A DNA stretch of 20,344 nucleotides, taken from NCBI GenBank assembly GCA_902492825.1, contig CABUMZ010000017.1:1-20344 (forward strand), given 5' to 3'. Below the pieces are notes generated by a model that had not been told where the DNA came from, did no database searches, and was given only the letters and a program-made list of their open reading frames with translations. The position numbers were made by a program, and so were the translations under genes. Origin of the DNA: an uncultured Collinsella sp. GTDB taxonomy: Bacteria; Actinomycetota; Coriobacteriia; Coriobacteriales; Coriobacteriaceae. Every line of letters begins with the position of its first letter. Positions within the stretch are counted from its first letter, which is position 1. Below are positions 6,652-14,195 of this stretch, one piece after another.

Positions 6652-8063
6652 TATCCGATCGCTCCTTCCATCTCAAGCTTGATCAGGTTGTTCATCTCGA
6701 CGGCGTACTCCAGCGGCAGCTCCTTGGAAACCGGGTTGGCAAAGCCGTTGACGATCATGGTACGGGCTTCTTCCTCCGAGATACCGCGGCTCATCAGGTA
6801 GAACACCTTATCGTCGCCGATGCGGCCGATGGTGGCCTCGTGGCCGATGTCGACGTTCTTGGCGCGGATGTCCATGGCCGGAATAGTGTCGGAGCGGCTT
6901 TGGTCGTCGAGCATCAGCGACTGGCAGCTCACGGTTGCCTTGGAGCCCTCGGCCTTGGGTGTCGCCACAATAGAGCTGCGGAAGGTCTGAATGCCGCCAC
7001 TCTTGGAGATGCCCTTGGTCTCGACGGTTGCCGAAGTATCGGGCGCGTTGAGCACGACCTTGCAGCCGGTATCCAGGTTCTGGCCGGCGCCGGCAAAGGT
7101 AATGCCGGTAAAGCTCGAGCGGGCGCGGCGTCCGCTGAGCACGCTCATGGGGTAGAGGTAGCCCACGTGGCTGCCGAAGGAGCCGCTGATCCATTCGATG
7201 TCGCCGTCCTCGTCCACGCGCGCACGCTTGGTGTTGAGGTTGTACATGTTCTTCGACCAGTTCTCGATGGTCGAGTAGCGCAGGTGCGCGCGCTTGCCCA
7301 CAAAGAGCTCGACGGCGCCGGCGTGGAGGTTGGCCACGTTGTACTTGGGCGCGGAGCAGCCCTCGATAAAGTGCAGGTCAGCGTCGTCCTCGACGATGAT
7401 AAGCGTGTGCTCAAACTGGCCGGCGCCCTTGGCGTTAAGGCGGAAGTAGCTCTGCAGCGGGAAGTCCAACTTGGTGCCCTTGGGCACGTAGACAAACGAG
7501 CCGCCCGACCATACGGCGCCGTGCAGGGCCGCAAACTTGTGGTCGGTGGGCGGGATGAGCGTCATAAACTTCTCGTGGATGAGCGGCTCCCACTGCGGGT
7601 CGTGCAGGGCCTCCTCGATGCCGGAATAGACGATGCCCATCTTGGACGCCGTGTCCTGCATGTTGTGGTAGACGAGCTCGGAGTCGTACTGCGCGCCGAC
7701 GCCTGCCAGGTAGCTGCGCTCGGCCTCGGGGATGCCCAGGCGCTCAAAGGTGTTCTTGATGTCGTCGGGCACCGACTCCCAGTCGTGCTTTTGGTCGGTG
7801 TTGGGCTTGACGTAGGTGACGATGTTGTCCATGTCCAGGCCCTCGATGGAGGGGCCCCACGTCGGGTCGGGAAAACGATTGAAGATCTCGAGGGACTTTA
7901 AGCGCAGGTCGAGCATCCACTGCGGCTCTTCCTTCTTGGCGCTGATCTCGCGAACGATGTCGGGCGTGATGCCGGCGTCGAGGCGCTCGAATCCCTCCTC
8001 GCCATAGGTGAAGTCGTAGAGGCTGCGGTCGATGTCCGCGACCTCGGTGCGGTTCTTGGTCAT
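6651..8063 (-). CDS. sufB: SufB, Fe-S cluster assembly scaffold
   Basis: A 470-residue protein, the usual length for SufB. SufB receives sulfur and, with SufC and SufD, builds the Fe-S cluster. Hallmarks visible are PDPTWGP, GAVWSGGSFVYVPKG, HFIEGCSAPKY, YSTIENWSKNMYNLNTKRA and GQNLDTGCKV. Near the C terminus are C380 (SCQSLML) and H408-E409 (GHEATIGRI), matching E. coli SufB C405 and H433-E434, then FYLMSRGISEEEA and ELPLEYAVEMN. The start is 12 bp after the sufC stop with AAGGGG eight bases upstream. All key residues are intact, so it should be functional. Confidence 0.96.
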   Translation of the reverse strand: MTKNRTEVADIDRSLYDFTYGEEGFERLDAGITPDIVREISAKKEEPQWMLDLRLKSLEIFNRFPDPTWGPSIEGLDMDNIVTYVKPNTDQKHDWESVPDDIKNTFERLGIPEAERSYLAGVGAQYDSELVYHNMQDTASKMGIVYSGIEEALHDPQWEPLIHEKFMTLIPPTDHKFAALHGAVWSGGSFVYVPKGTKLDFPLQSYFRLNAKGAGQFEHTLIIVEDDADLHFIEGCSAPKYNVANLHAGAVELFVGKRAHLRYSTIENWSKNMYNLNTKRARVDEDGDIEWISGSFGSHVGYLYPMSVLSGRRARSSFTGITFAGAGQNLDTGCKVVLNAPDTSATVETKGISKSGGIQTFRSSIVATPKAEGSKATVSCQSLMLDDQSRSDTIPAMDIRAKNVDIGHEATIGRIGDDKVFYLMSRGISEEEARTMIVNGFANPVSKELPLEYAVEMNNLIKLEMEGAIG

Positions 8064-8075
8064 TGCGTCGCCCCT

Positions 8076-8876
8076 TTACGCCTGCTGCTCGGTAGCGGCG
8101 GCCTCGGCCTGGGCGCGCTGCTCGGCGGCCTCGCGCTCGAAGGTCTCAAAACCGTTCTTGTCGATCCAGGGGATCAGCGAGGCGTCGTCCTCGCGTACGA
8201 TGTGGCCCTTGACCATAACGTGGACGCGGTCGACATCCAGGTGCTCCAGGATGCGCGTGTTGTGCGTGATGATGAGCATGGAGCCGTCGCAGCTCTTGCG
8301 GTAGGCGTCCATGCCATGGCTGACGGTGGAAAGGGCGTCGACGTCCAGGCCGGAGTCAGTCTCGTCCAAGATGGCGAGCTTGGGCTGCAACAGCAAAAGC
8401 TGGAGCATCTCGACTTTCTTCTTCTCGCCGCCCGAGAAGCCCACGCCCAGCTCACGGTTGAGGTAGGCGGTATCCATGTTGAGCTCGGCCGCGAGCTCCT
8501 TGACGCGACGGCGGAATTCCTTGCCCTTCATCTCCAGGCCGGGACGGCCGGCGATGCTGGCACGCAAAAAGCTCGACAGCGGCACGCCTGGGATCTCGAC
8601 CGGGGCCTGGAAGCTCAGGAACAGGCCGGCGCGCGAACGCTTGTCGGTGGTGAGCTCGGTGATGTCCTGGCCGTCAAAGACGATACGGCCGTCGTTGACC
8701 GTGTAGACGGGGTCGCCCATGACCAGGTGGCCGAGGGTGGACTTGCCGGCGCCGTTGGGTCCCATCAGCACATGGGTCTCGCCGGCGGCGACGTTAAGGC
8801 TGACGTTGTGGAGGATGGTCTTCTCGTCCACGGAGGCGATCAGACCTTCGATGGAAAGCAGCGGATTTGCGCTCAT
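8076..8876 (-). CDS. sufC: SufC, ABC-type ATPase of the SUF complex
   Basis: A 266-residue soluble ABC ATPase that drives the SufBC2D complex. It has Walker A GPNGAGKST (39-47), the SufC-typical Q-loop region LFLSFQAPVEIPGV, signature GFSGGEKKKVEM, Walker B LAILDETDSGLD, and the switch His in LIITHNTRIL. The acidic DETDSGLD in place of DEP is a SufC hallmark. I chose the ATG at 8876 (MSANPLLSIEGL), with AGAGAGG six bases upstream; another ATG ten codons earlier lacks a ribosome site. There is a short Ala/Gln-rich tail. It is the first gene of sufCBDSU and is transcribed divergently from the Rrf2-type regulator. Confidence 0.95.
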   Translation of the reverse strand: MSANPLLSIEGLIASVDEKTILHNVSLNVAAGETHVLMGPNGAGKSTLGHLVMGDPVYTVNDGRIVFDGQDITELTTDKRSRAGLFLSFQAPVEIPGVPLSSFLRASIAGRPGLEMKGKEFRRRVKELAAELNMDTAYLNRELGVGFSGGEKKKVEMLQLLLLQPKLAILDETDSGLDVDALSTVSHGMDAYRKSCDGSMLIITHNTRILEHLDVDRVHVMVKGHIVREDDASLIPWIDKNGFETFEREAAEQRAQAEAAATEQQA

Positions 8877-8940
8877 GCTGTACCTCTCTGTGTATGGTGT
8901 ACTCATAGGTGTGCTAAACCCTAGGAATCTTCTCGGAATA

Positions 8941-8968
8941 AAGTTACTATGGGTTCGGCGTTAGTCAA
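8941..8968 (-). promoter_or_regulatory. candidate promoter of the suf operon
   Basis: On the minus strand, TTGACT (8968-8963) stands 16 bp before TAACTT (8946-8941). The -35 is good and the -10 modest. Transcription would start near 8934, about 58 bp before the sufC ATG. The -35 box lies inside the palindrome at 8961-8984. Confidence 0.5.
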
Positions 8969-8984
8969 GGGAAAACCCGACTAA
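8961..8984. promoter_or_regulatory. 24-bp imperfect palindrome over the suf -35 box
   Basis: TTAGTC-AA-GGG-AAAA-CCC-GACTAA: outer 6-bp arms and inner 3-bp arms match, with a two-base bulge. It contains the TTGACT -35 box on the minus strand, a position suited to repression. It differs in sequence from the TGGGACAA sites next to it, so a second regulator is possible. The AGTC...GACT order is opposite to the E. coli IscR type 1 consensus. Confidence 0.4.
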
Positions 8985-9003
8985 TCCACTCGACTTTTTA
9001 GAT

Positions 9004-9079
9004 GTGGGACAAAATAACAAGGTTTGTTTGTCCCACTTACTTAAGATTTGGGACAAACAGACCTGATTATGTTGTCCCA
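9004..9079. promoter_or_regulatory. four-half-site operator array (TGGGACAA) between suf operon and regulator
   Basis: Four perfect copies of TGGGACAA occur in alternating orientation at 9005-9012 (+), 9028-9035 (-), 9049-9056 (+) and 9072-9079 (-). Start-to-start spacing is 23, 21 and 23 bp, about two helical turns each. The first pair extends to a 10-bp inverted repeat, GTGGGACAAA-N13-TTTGTCCCAC. The array ends 20 bp before the regulator ATG and begins 35 bp upstream of the suf -35 box. It is therefore placed to repress the regulator gene and to act on suf from upstream. The natural candidate ligand is the Rrf2 protein encoded next to it. Confidence 0.75.
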
Positions 9080-9099
9080 GATGCGATGGGAGGGTAGGT

Positions 9100-9531
9100 A
9101 TGCTCATTTCTTCCAAGGGCCGCTATGCCCTCCGGCTGATGATCTATATCGCGGCGCTGGGCGACGCCGAGGGCAAGATTGCCTTGCGCGAGGTTGCCGA
9201 CCGTGAGCATATCTCACAAAAGTATTTGGAGCAGCTGGTTCGTCCGCTTATGAAGGCGGGCCTGCTTAAGAGCGTGCGCGGCAAGGGCGGCGGCTACATG
9301 ATGGCCAAGGATCCAGCCGAGGTGCGTGCCGGCGACATCCTGCGCGCCGTCGAGGGCAGCACGGCGCCCGTGGCGTGCGACGGCATCGACAACAGCTGCA
9401 CCCGCAGCGATTTGTGCTCGACCGTCAAGTTCTGGCGCGGCCTGGACGACGTGATCGAAAAGTACGTCGACGGCGTGACGTTGGCCGACCTGGCCGCCGT
9501 CCCCGAAATCAACTTTGACATTAAGCTGTAG
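9100..9531 (+). CDS. Rrf2/IscR-like Fe-S-responsive transcriptional regulator
   Basis: A 143-residue Rrf2-family protein. The N-terminal winged helix is clear: SSKGRYALRLMIYIA, IALREVADREHISQKYLEQLVRPLMKAG (recognition region about 29-54) and the wing VRGKGGGYMMAK (59-70). Three cysteines C93, C100 and C106 (C-x6-C-x5-C) sit where IscR holds its [2Fe-2S] cluster (C-x5-C-x5-C), so it probably senses cluster status. The start ATG follows GGGAGGG. Its position, divergent from sufCBDSU with an operator array between, indicates it controls suf and itself. Exact IscR, SufR or RsrR-type function cannot be assigned from sequence alone, so no symbol is given. The last codons are 8 bp from mntA, suggesting one transcript. 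Confidence 0.92.
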   Translation: MLISSKGRYALRLMIYIAALGDAEGKIALREVADREHISQKYLEQLVRPLMKAGLLKSVRGKGGGYMMAKDPAEVRAGDILRAVEGSTAPVACDGIDNSCTRSDLCSTVKFWRGLDDVIEKYVDGVTLADLAAVPEINFDIKL

Positions 9532-9539
9532 GGGTGCAA

Positions 9540-9827
9540 ATGGCATCTCTCGACAAGGTGTACAAGCAAATCGAAGTTTTTGCTCGGGAATGTGACGCCG
9601 AGAAGGTCGTGTTGTTTGGTTCTCGTGCTCGAGGCGACAACTTGCCCAAGAGCGATATTGACATCGCCGTAGCAGGTTGCCGGGATTTCGGCCGTTTCTC
9701 ATATTTGATCGAGGAACATCTTGATACTCTTTTAGATGTAGATGTCGTCAATCTCGACGAGTCCCTATCGCAGCAATTGCTCGATGAGATTGCCAAGGAT
9801 GGTGTGATTCTGTATGAAAAAATATGA
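9540..9827 (+). CDS. mntA: MntA-like nucleotidyltransferase antitoxin
   Basis: A 95-residue minimal nucleotidyltransferase (MNT). The signature FGSRARGDNLPKSDIDI gives G27-S28 and catalytic D39 and D41. A third acidic position is D68 in LLDVDVVNL. In MNT/HEPN toxin-antitoxin pairs MntA neutralises HepT by adding AMP to a tyrosine. The ATG at 9540 is preceded by AGGGG; a GTG two codons earlier is the alternative. The gene starts 8 bp after the Rrf2 regulator and overlaps hepT by 14 bp. Codon use is more AT-rich than the suf genes, consistent with acquisition by transfer. Confidence 0.88.
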   Translation: MASLDKVYKQIEVFARECDAEKVVLFGSRARGDNLPKSDIDIAVAGCRDFGRFSYLIEEHLDTLLDVDVVNLDESLSQQLLDEIAKDGVILYEKI

Positions 9828-10233
9828 GAACTTTGTTAGCGCCTTGGCGAATCTTGAGGATGCGCCCAATCAGGATCTCAACAATGATTTTGTTCAGAGT
9901 GGATTGATTAATAAGTTCAATCTTCAATTTGAACTGAGCTGGAAGCTCCTTAAGCGTCTGCTCGAGTATGAGGGCGCCACGCTTGCCGCGTCGGGGTCTC
10001 CTCGTGCCATCTTGAAGGAGTCCTACCGATTCTACGACTTTATTGATGAGGCAGCCTGGCTGGATATGCTCAGAGACCGCAATACGAACGTCCATATCTA
10101 CGACAACAAGCTCGCTCAAGATTTGATTCAGCGCATCTTGAACGTCTATATCCCCGCTTTCTGTCAGTTGAGGGACGGGCTGATGGAGCGATACGGCGAG
10201 CTTCTGATGGCGCCCGACGACCAGTTTGTTTAA
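9814..10233 (+). CDS. hepT: HepT-like HEPN toxin (HI0074-family nucleotidyltransferase partner)
   Basis: A 139-residue all-helical HEPN protein of the HI0074 type. Motifs are FNLQFELSWKLLKRLLEYEG (35-54), SPRAILKESYRF, WLDMLRDRNTNVHIYD (82-97). The last contains R89-x4-H94-x-Y96, the RX4HXY motif in which R and H form the HEPN RNase site and Y is the residue AMPylated by MntA in characterised systems. It overlaps mntA by 14 bp, so the pair is translationally coupled. All motif residues are intact, so an active toxin is plausible. HI0074 relatives were earlier annotated only as nucleotidyltransferase substrate-binding proteins. Confidence 0.87.
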   Translation: MKKYENFVSALANLEDAPNQDLNNDFVQSGLINKFNLQFELSWKLLKRLLEYEGATLAASGSPRAILKESYRFYDFIDEAAWLDMLRDRNTNVHIYDNKLAQDLIQRILNVYIPAFCQLRDGLMERYGELLMAPDDQFV

Positions 10234-10275
10234 TTCCTTAAGATTTCGCGGAAGGTTGTTGCCGTTTACCGAGGG

Positions 10276-10291
10276 GTTGTTGTGCAACAAC
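10276..10291. promoter_or_regulatory. short palindrome upstream of the surface-protein gene
   Basis: GTTGTTG-TG-CAACAAC is a 7-bp inverted repeat 70 bp before the start of the wall-anchored protein gene. TTGTGC inside it is 17 bp from AATACT (10303-10308), so it may overlap a weak promoter. The 12-mer TTGTTGTGCAAC from it recurs at 12238-12249. Confidence 0.3.
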
Positions 10292-10360
10292 GGACGAGCT
10301 GCAATACTGATTCTATCTTTGCAAACTGCACTTTAACTATACCAATGCAGGGAGGATCTT

Positions 10361-12172
10361 ATGCAGCCCAAGCATTCTGCTATTGTCGCGGGCCTGACGC
10401 TGGCGCTTTCGTTTGGCGCCGTTACCGCGCCCGCGCCCGCCGCTGCCGAGGAGCCCACGCCGGGCGTTGCCTCGGATGCCACCGATATCGATAAGGGCCT
10501 TTACACCCAGCAGTCCTTCTCGGGCGTGCTGAGGTCGGTCCAGGGCGTTTCGTTTGTCAACGTGACTCCCGAGATGAAGTACTTTACCAAGTACGAGAGC
10601 CATGGCAACTACAACCAGGGCTTTTCGTACGGTGACGGCTATAACGCGCTGGGTTATTACCAGTTCGACCGTCGTTGGTCGCTCATTCCGTTTATGAAGC
10701 AGGCCTACAACTACAACCCCGAAAAATACAGCATGCTCAAGGATGCGATTGATCGCGGCGGCGAGATTTCCAACGCGAGGAATGCCATGTACGAGAACGG
10801 CCAACTTACCGAGCTGGGCCGTATTGCGCAGGAGGCCTTCCAAGGTGCTTATAACACCGATCCTGCTGAGTTTTCGGCTCTGCAGGATGCGTATGCGTAC
10901 AACTCGTACTATGCGGTGACCGAGGCGTGGCTTAAGAGCGCTCTTGGCATTGACATCTCCGGCCGCGCCGATTGCGTCAAGGGCATGGTGTGGAGCATTA
11001 CCAACATGTGCGGCACTGGTGGCTGCAGGGACTTTTTCCGCTGGGCGAATCTTTCCAACGATATGTCCGACCGCGAGTTTGTGACGGCGCTCTCCAATAG
11101 CGTGGTCAACAATGTTGCCACCAAGTTTTCGAGTCAGCCCCAGTATCATGAGGGCTGGAAGAACCGCTACCGCAACGAGCTGAAGGACTGCTTGGCTTAT
11201 ATCGCCGAGGACGAGGCAGCCGCTGCGACGCCCGTGCAGCCCGAGCCCACACCGGCGCCCTCGCCGACACCTGATTCGAATGACGACTCGAGTGACGATC
11301 CCAACGATGACAGGATGGATACGCCCTCGACCGATGCTGACGGTAATGGCTCGGCTGGTGGCACTACCAACGACGGCTCTACCTCGAACGGCTCCAATTC
11401 GAACGGCTCTGCTGCGGGCGATTCGTCTTCAAGCTCTGCCGGCAATACGGACAGCGACGCTTCTGGTTCGACCGGCGCTGACACCTCTAACTCATCTACC
11501 GGCTCGAGCGATTCGTCCGTTGACACCGGCTCTAACAACGGCTCCGGCTCTGACGCAACCCCTGATTCCGATGCTTCCAAGGACGACTCGAATAAGGCGC
11601 CGGACGCTCCCGTTGCTTCGCCGGACAAGAAGCCTTCTTTCTCCGAGCAGCTTGGTTCTACGCTGGGCTCTTCGCTGATGGCTGGCGTCAATAATGGTTC
11701 GACTCAGAACAAGGACAACTCTGATCAGGTTTCCACGGAAAAGACCGAGGCCGCAAAGGGCGACTCCAAGGATGAGGCTTCCGAGAAGACCGTATCCGAT
11801 AAAGGTTCTAGCTCGGAGGAGAAGGACGACAAGTCCACTCAGAAGAAGGACGAGGATAAGAAGTCTGAATCTGAGGAGAAGGACGAGAGCAAGGGCAAGA
11901 CCAAGGACGGAAAGCAGCAGGGCGAGGACAACGGTAAAGGCAACACTGACAACCGGAACCAGGAGCAAAATGACTCCAAAAAGGTGACCACCACGACGAC
12001 TACAACGACCAAGTCATCTGGCGGTAACATGCCCAAGACGGGCGACCTTATCGTTATGGCGAGCCTTGCCAGTGCAAGCTTGGCCACACTGGGCGCTACG
12101 TCTATCGTAAGTGGTAAGCATAAGCTCGATCAGCAGAAGAAAGCTTCTGGGGAGGACAGCTCGGAGGAGTAG
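10361..12172 (+). CDS. secreted wall-anchored protein with lysozyme-like N-terminal domain and MPKTG sorting signal
   Basis: A 603-residue surface protein. Residues 1-29 are a signal peptide ending APAAA. Residues about 65-285 form a globular domain with KYESHGNY (77-84) and YNALGYYQFDRRW, resembling lysozyme-like or lytic-transglycosylase folds. E79 in the E-S-x-G context would be the catalytic Glu, so peptidoglycan cleavage is inferred. A Pro-rich linker follows (PEPTPAPSPTP), then a long disordered Ser/Asp/Gly/Asn stalk to about 420 and a Lys/Glu/Asp-rich part to about 545 with eight Thr in a row. The C terminus has MPKTG at 557-561, a hydrophobic span and KHKLDQQKK, a sortase signal with Met replacing the usual Leu, followed by an unusual acidic tail GEDSSEE. 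GGAGG lies 5 bases before the ATG. A terminator follows. Confidence 0.82.
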   Translation: MQPKHSAIVAGLTLALSFGAVTAPAPAAAEEPTPGVASDATDIDKGLYTQQSFSGVLRSVQGVSFVNVTPEMKYFTKYESHGNYNQGFSYGDGYNALGYYQFDRRWSLIPFMKQAYNYNPEKYSMLKDAIDRGGEISNARNAMYENGQLTELGRIAQEAFQGAYNTDPAEFSALQDAYAYNSYYAVTEAWLKSALGIDISGRADCVKGMVWSITNMCGTGGCRDFFRWANLSNDMSDREFVTALSNSVVNNVATKFSSQPQYHEGWKNRYRNELKDCLAYIAEDEAAAATPVQPEPTPAPSPTPDSNDDSSDDPNDDRMDTPSTDADGNGSAGGTTNDGSTSNGSNSNGSAAGDSSSSSAGNTDSDASGSTGADTSNSSTGSSDSSVDTGSNNGSGSDATPDSDASKDDSNKAPDAPVASPDKKPSFSEQLGSTLGSSLMAGVNNGSTQNKDNSDQVSTEKTEAAKGDSKDEASEKTVSDKGSSSEEKDDKSTQKKDEDKKSESEEKDESKGKTKDGKQQGEDNGKGNTDNRNQEQNDSKKVTTTTTTTTKSSGGNMPKTGDLIVMASLASASLATLGATSIVSGKHKLDQQKKASGEDSSEE

Positions 12173-12204
12173 ACTCTCGGTTGCTAGATAACTAAAGAGT
12201 TGGG

Positions 12205-12239
12205 ACAGGGTCCGGTGCGAATGCATCGGGCCCTGTTTT
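12205..12239 (+). terminator. rho-independent terminator after the surface-protein gene
   Basis: A 10-bp stem, ACAGGGTCCG (12205-12214) with CGGGCCCTGT (12227-12236), contains one G-U pair and is followed by TTTTG. It lies 33 bp after the stop codon at 12172. Confidence 0.85.
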
Positions 12240-12374
12240 GTTGTGCAACGATTAGTTATGCCCCCTCACACCTCTAGTTGCTACCGTTGCCCGATATGTT
12301 TGCGCGGCGACATCGGTACGCGCGAGGCGGTCATTACAATTGGCATCGTGTTGCGATTTAGGGGGAACGTTTTG

Positions 12375-14171
12375 GTGTCTGAACAGGCAAATGTTGATTG
12401 TACTGCTGGCTTTGGCGTGCGCTTGATCGGCTGTGCCGACGATGTGGTTTTGCCCATTGGCATGCACGACTATGCGGAGGCCCTTGGTTGCTGCATGCTG
12501 GTTGACAAGACCATGTTTATTGCCGATGTGTTGGACTGCGACGCGTCCGTTGTGGTGTGCTGTCGACCCGAGGGTTTTGGCAAGAGCATGAACTTGTCGA
12601 TGCTCAGGGCTTTTCTGGAGCGTCCAGCGGTCGGTCGCTCTGGTCAGCGTTTGTTTGCCGATGCTCAGATTTGGGATGCAGACGGCGGGCGCTATCGGGA
12701 TGAGTACGCTTGCTATCCGGTGATATCGCTGGACTTTTCTGGCGCTGCGAGGCGTGGCCCCGCTGTTGCCGACGTCGTGCGCGATGCTCTTTCGGGCGAG
12801 TGCGCCCGCCTGCTGGCGCTTTTGGAGGCTCCAGATTTAGCTCGAGACAAGGTGCGTCACATCGAACGTGTTGCGCGTGGCGCGGCGAGCGAGGACGAGG
12901 TCGCCTCGGTGCTTGGCGTGCTCATTGAGTTGCTGGAGATTGCCTGCGATGAGCAAGTTGTATTGCTCGTTGATGGGTACGACGCGGCGTGGTTGGGCCG
13001 TGCGAGCGCAAGGGGCGCTTCCGGCGCCGATCCGGCAGGGCTACTTGACCGTGTGCTGTTTGACGCCATTGCTGCCGCGGGCCATTCGCTACGCTTTGCA
13101 TGTCTGATGGGGGAGTGTCCCGGCCCTGCCGAAGCGGCGCTTTCTTTGCACGGCTGCTCGTATTATCTGACGACGCCGCTTTCGACGTGGTGTGACCGTT
13201 GGTTCGGCTTTTCGGATGCCGAGGTCCAGGCTCTGTTGAATCATGCTGGGCGCGAGGAATACCTGGATGATGCGCGTGAATGGCTCGAGGGATATCGGTT
13301 TGGTAGGGCCTATTGCTCGAGTCCAGCGCGTGTGATCGGTTTTCTGGACCGAGGTTGCACGGCGCCTGTGCGCGCCGATCTGTATGGGTATGCGGATTGC
13401 CTGAGTAGGGTAGTTGCCGGGTGGAATCTCGACCGCCTTTCGGTCTTGTTTGATTTGCTCGAGGCCCATGGGTGTGCTGAGGTCCCGCTTTGTTTGGGCA
13501 CTGCAGAGCCAGATGTCTCGCCTGACGATGGCATGTGGACAGCGCTGTATCTGTCCGGTTTTCTCACGACGGATATGACTGAGGAGCCAGAGCATGGCGA
13601 TCGGCTCCGTGCTTTGCGATTGCCCAATAACGAGCTTCGCCAGGCCTTGCGTCTAGTGATTGTTGAGTGGTTTGAGTGCGCTGCCGAAGACATTCGAGAC
13701 GTCGATGCGTTTCGCGACGGGCTGTGCCATGGGAACGAGGATACCGTGAGGCGGGCGCTAAGCCGCATCCTGGGAGATGCGGGAATCGGTGCGACCAACC
13801 CAGATACACCGCTGCCATATCATCTACTCTTGCAAGGACTCTGCTTTGGATTGCCGGGCTATGCCAATCCTGCTTCGAGGCGAAAGTGTGGCGCGGGTCG
13901 CTGGGACATCCAGGTTTTTCCTACGGGCGCTGTGTTCGACGTAGCTGACACTATCGGCATGCTGGACGAGCGCCCGCTTATAACGATCAATATGATGTAT
14001 GACCCCGATGTGGATGCGCTGGGGTTGGAATTGCTGGCCGTGCAGTCGCTACTCGACATAGAGCGCGGCGGCATCGACGAAATCCGTGTACCGCTCCCCG
14101 GCGTGGGTCGCATGCGCTGGGGGTTCGGTTTTGATGGGCAGCATGTGGCTACGGTGTGCCAGCGGCTTTAA
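12375..14171 (+). CDS. AAA-ATPase-like/PD-(D/E)XK family protein with degenerate motifs
   Basis: A 598-residue protein of the family that couples an AAA-ATPase-like domain to a C-terminal PD-(D/E)XK nuclease-like domain, common in gut anaerobes and of unknown function. It shows GMHDYAEALGCCMLVDKTMFIADVL, Walker A RPEGFGKSMN (64-73) and VVLLVDGYDAAW (196-206). Most members have DEYD here; this one has DGYD, so the Walker B Glu is missing. At the C terminus GRWDIQVF (508-515) keeps the first Asp, but the E-x-K strand reads LITINMMYD. Both catalytic centres therefore look impaired. I chose the GTG at 12375 (VSEQANVD) with AGGGGG ten bases upstream. The frame stays open to 12243, overlapping the terminator region, so the start is uncertain. 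It ends 24 bp before a convergent glycosyltransferase gene. Confidence 0.72.
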   Translation: MSEQANVDCTAGFGVRLIGCADDVVLPIGMHDYAEALGCCMLVDKTMFIADVLDCDASVVVCCRPEGFGKSMNLSMLRAFLERPAVGRSGQRLFADAQIWDADGGRYRDEYACYPVISLDFSGAARRGPAVADVVRDALSGECARLLALLEAPDLARDKVRHIERVARGAASEDEVASVLGVLIELLEIACDEQVVLLVDGYDAAWLGRASARGASGADPAGLLDRVLFDAIAAAGHSLRFACLMGECPGPAEAALSLHGCSYYLTTPLSTWCDRWFGFSDAEVQALLNHAGREEYLDDAREWLEGYRFGRAYCSSPARVIGFLDRGCTAPVRADLYGYADCLSRVVAGWNLDRLSVLFDLLEAHGCAEVPLCLGTAEPDVSPDDGMWTALYLSGFLTTDMTEEPEHGDRLRALRLPNNELRQALRLVIVEWFECAAEDIRDVDAFRDGLCHGNEDTVRRALSRILGDAGIGATNPDTPLPYHLLLQGLCFGLPGYANPASRRKCGAGRWDIQVFPTGAVFDVADTIGMLDERPLITINMMYDPDVDALGLELLAVQSLLDIERGGIDEIRVPLPGVGRMRWGFGFDGQHVATVCQRL

Positions 14172-14195
14172 GCGCTGAGGTGTTTCCGGCTTCCG

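Noticed and set aside
5515..6801. Plus-strand open frame of 428 codons
   Set aside because: Antisense shadow of sufD with a repetitive Gly/Val/Asp composition.
6840..7901. Plus-strand open frame of 353 codons
   Set aside because: Antisense shadow of sufB.
12199..12206. TGGGACA-like match to the suf operator near 12200
   Set aside because: It is an incomplete match lying in the stem region of a terminator, with no paired half-site.
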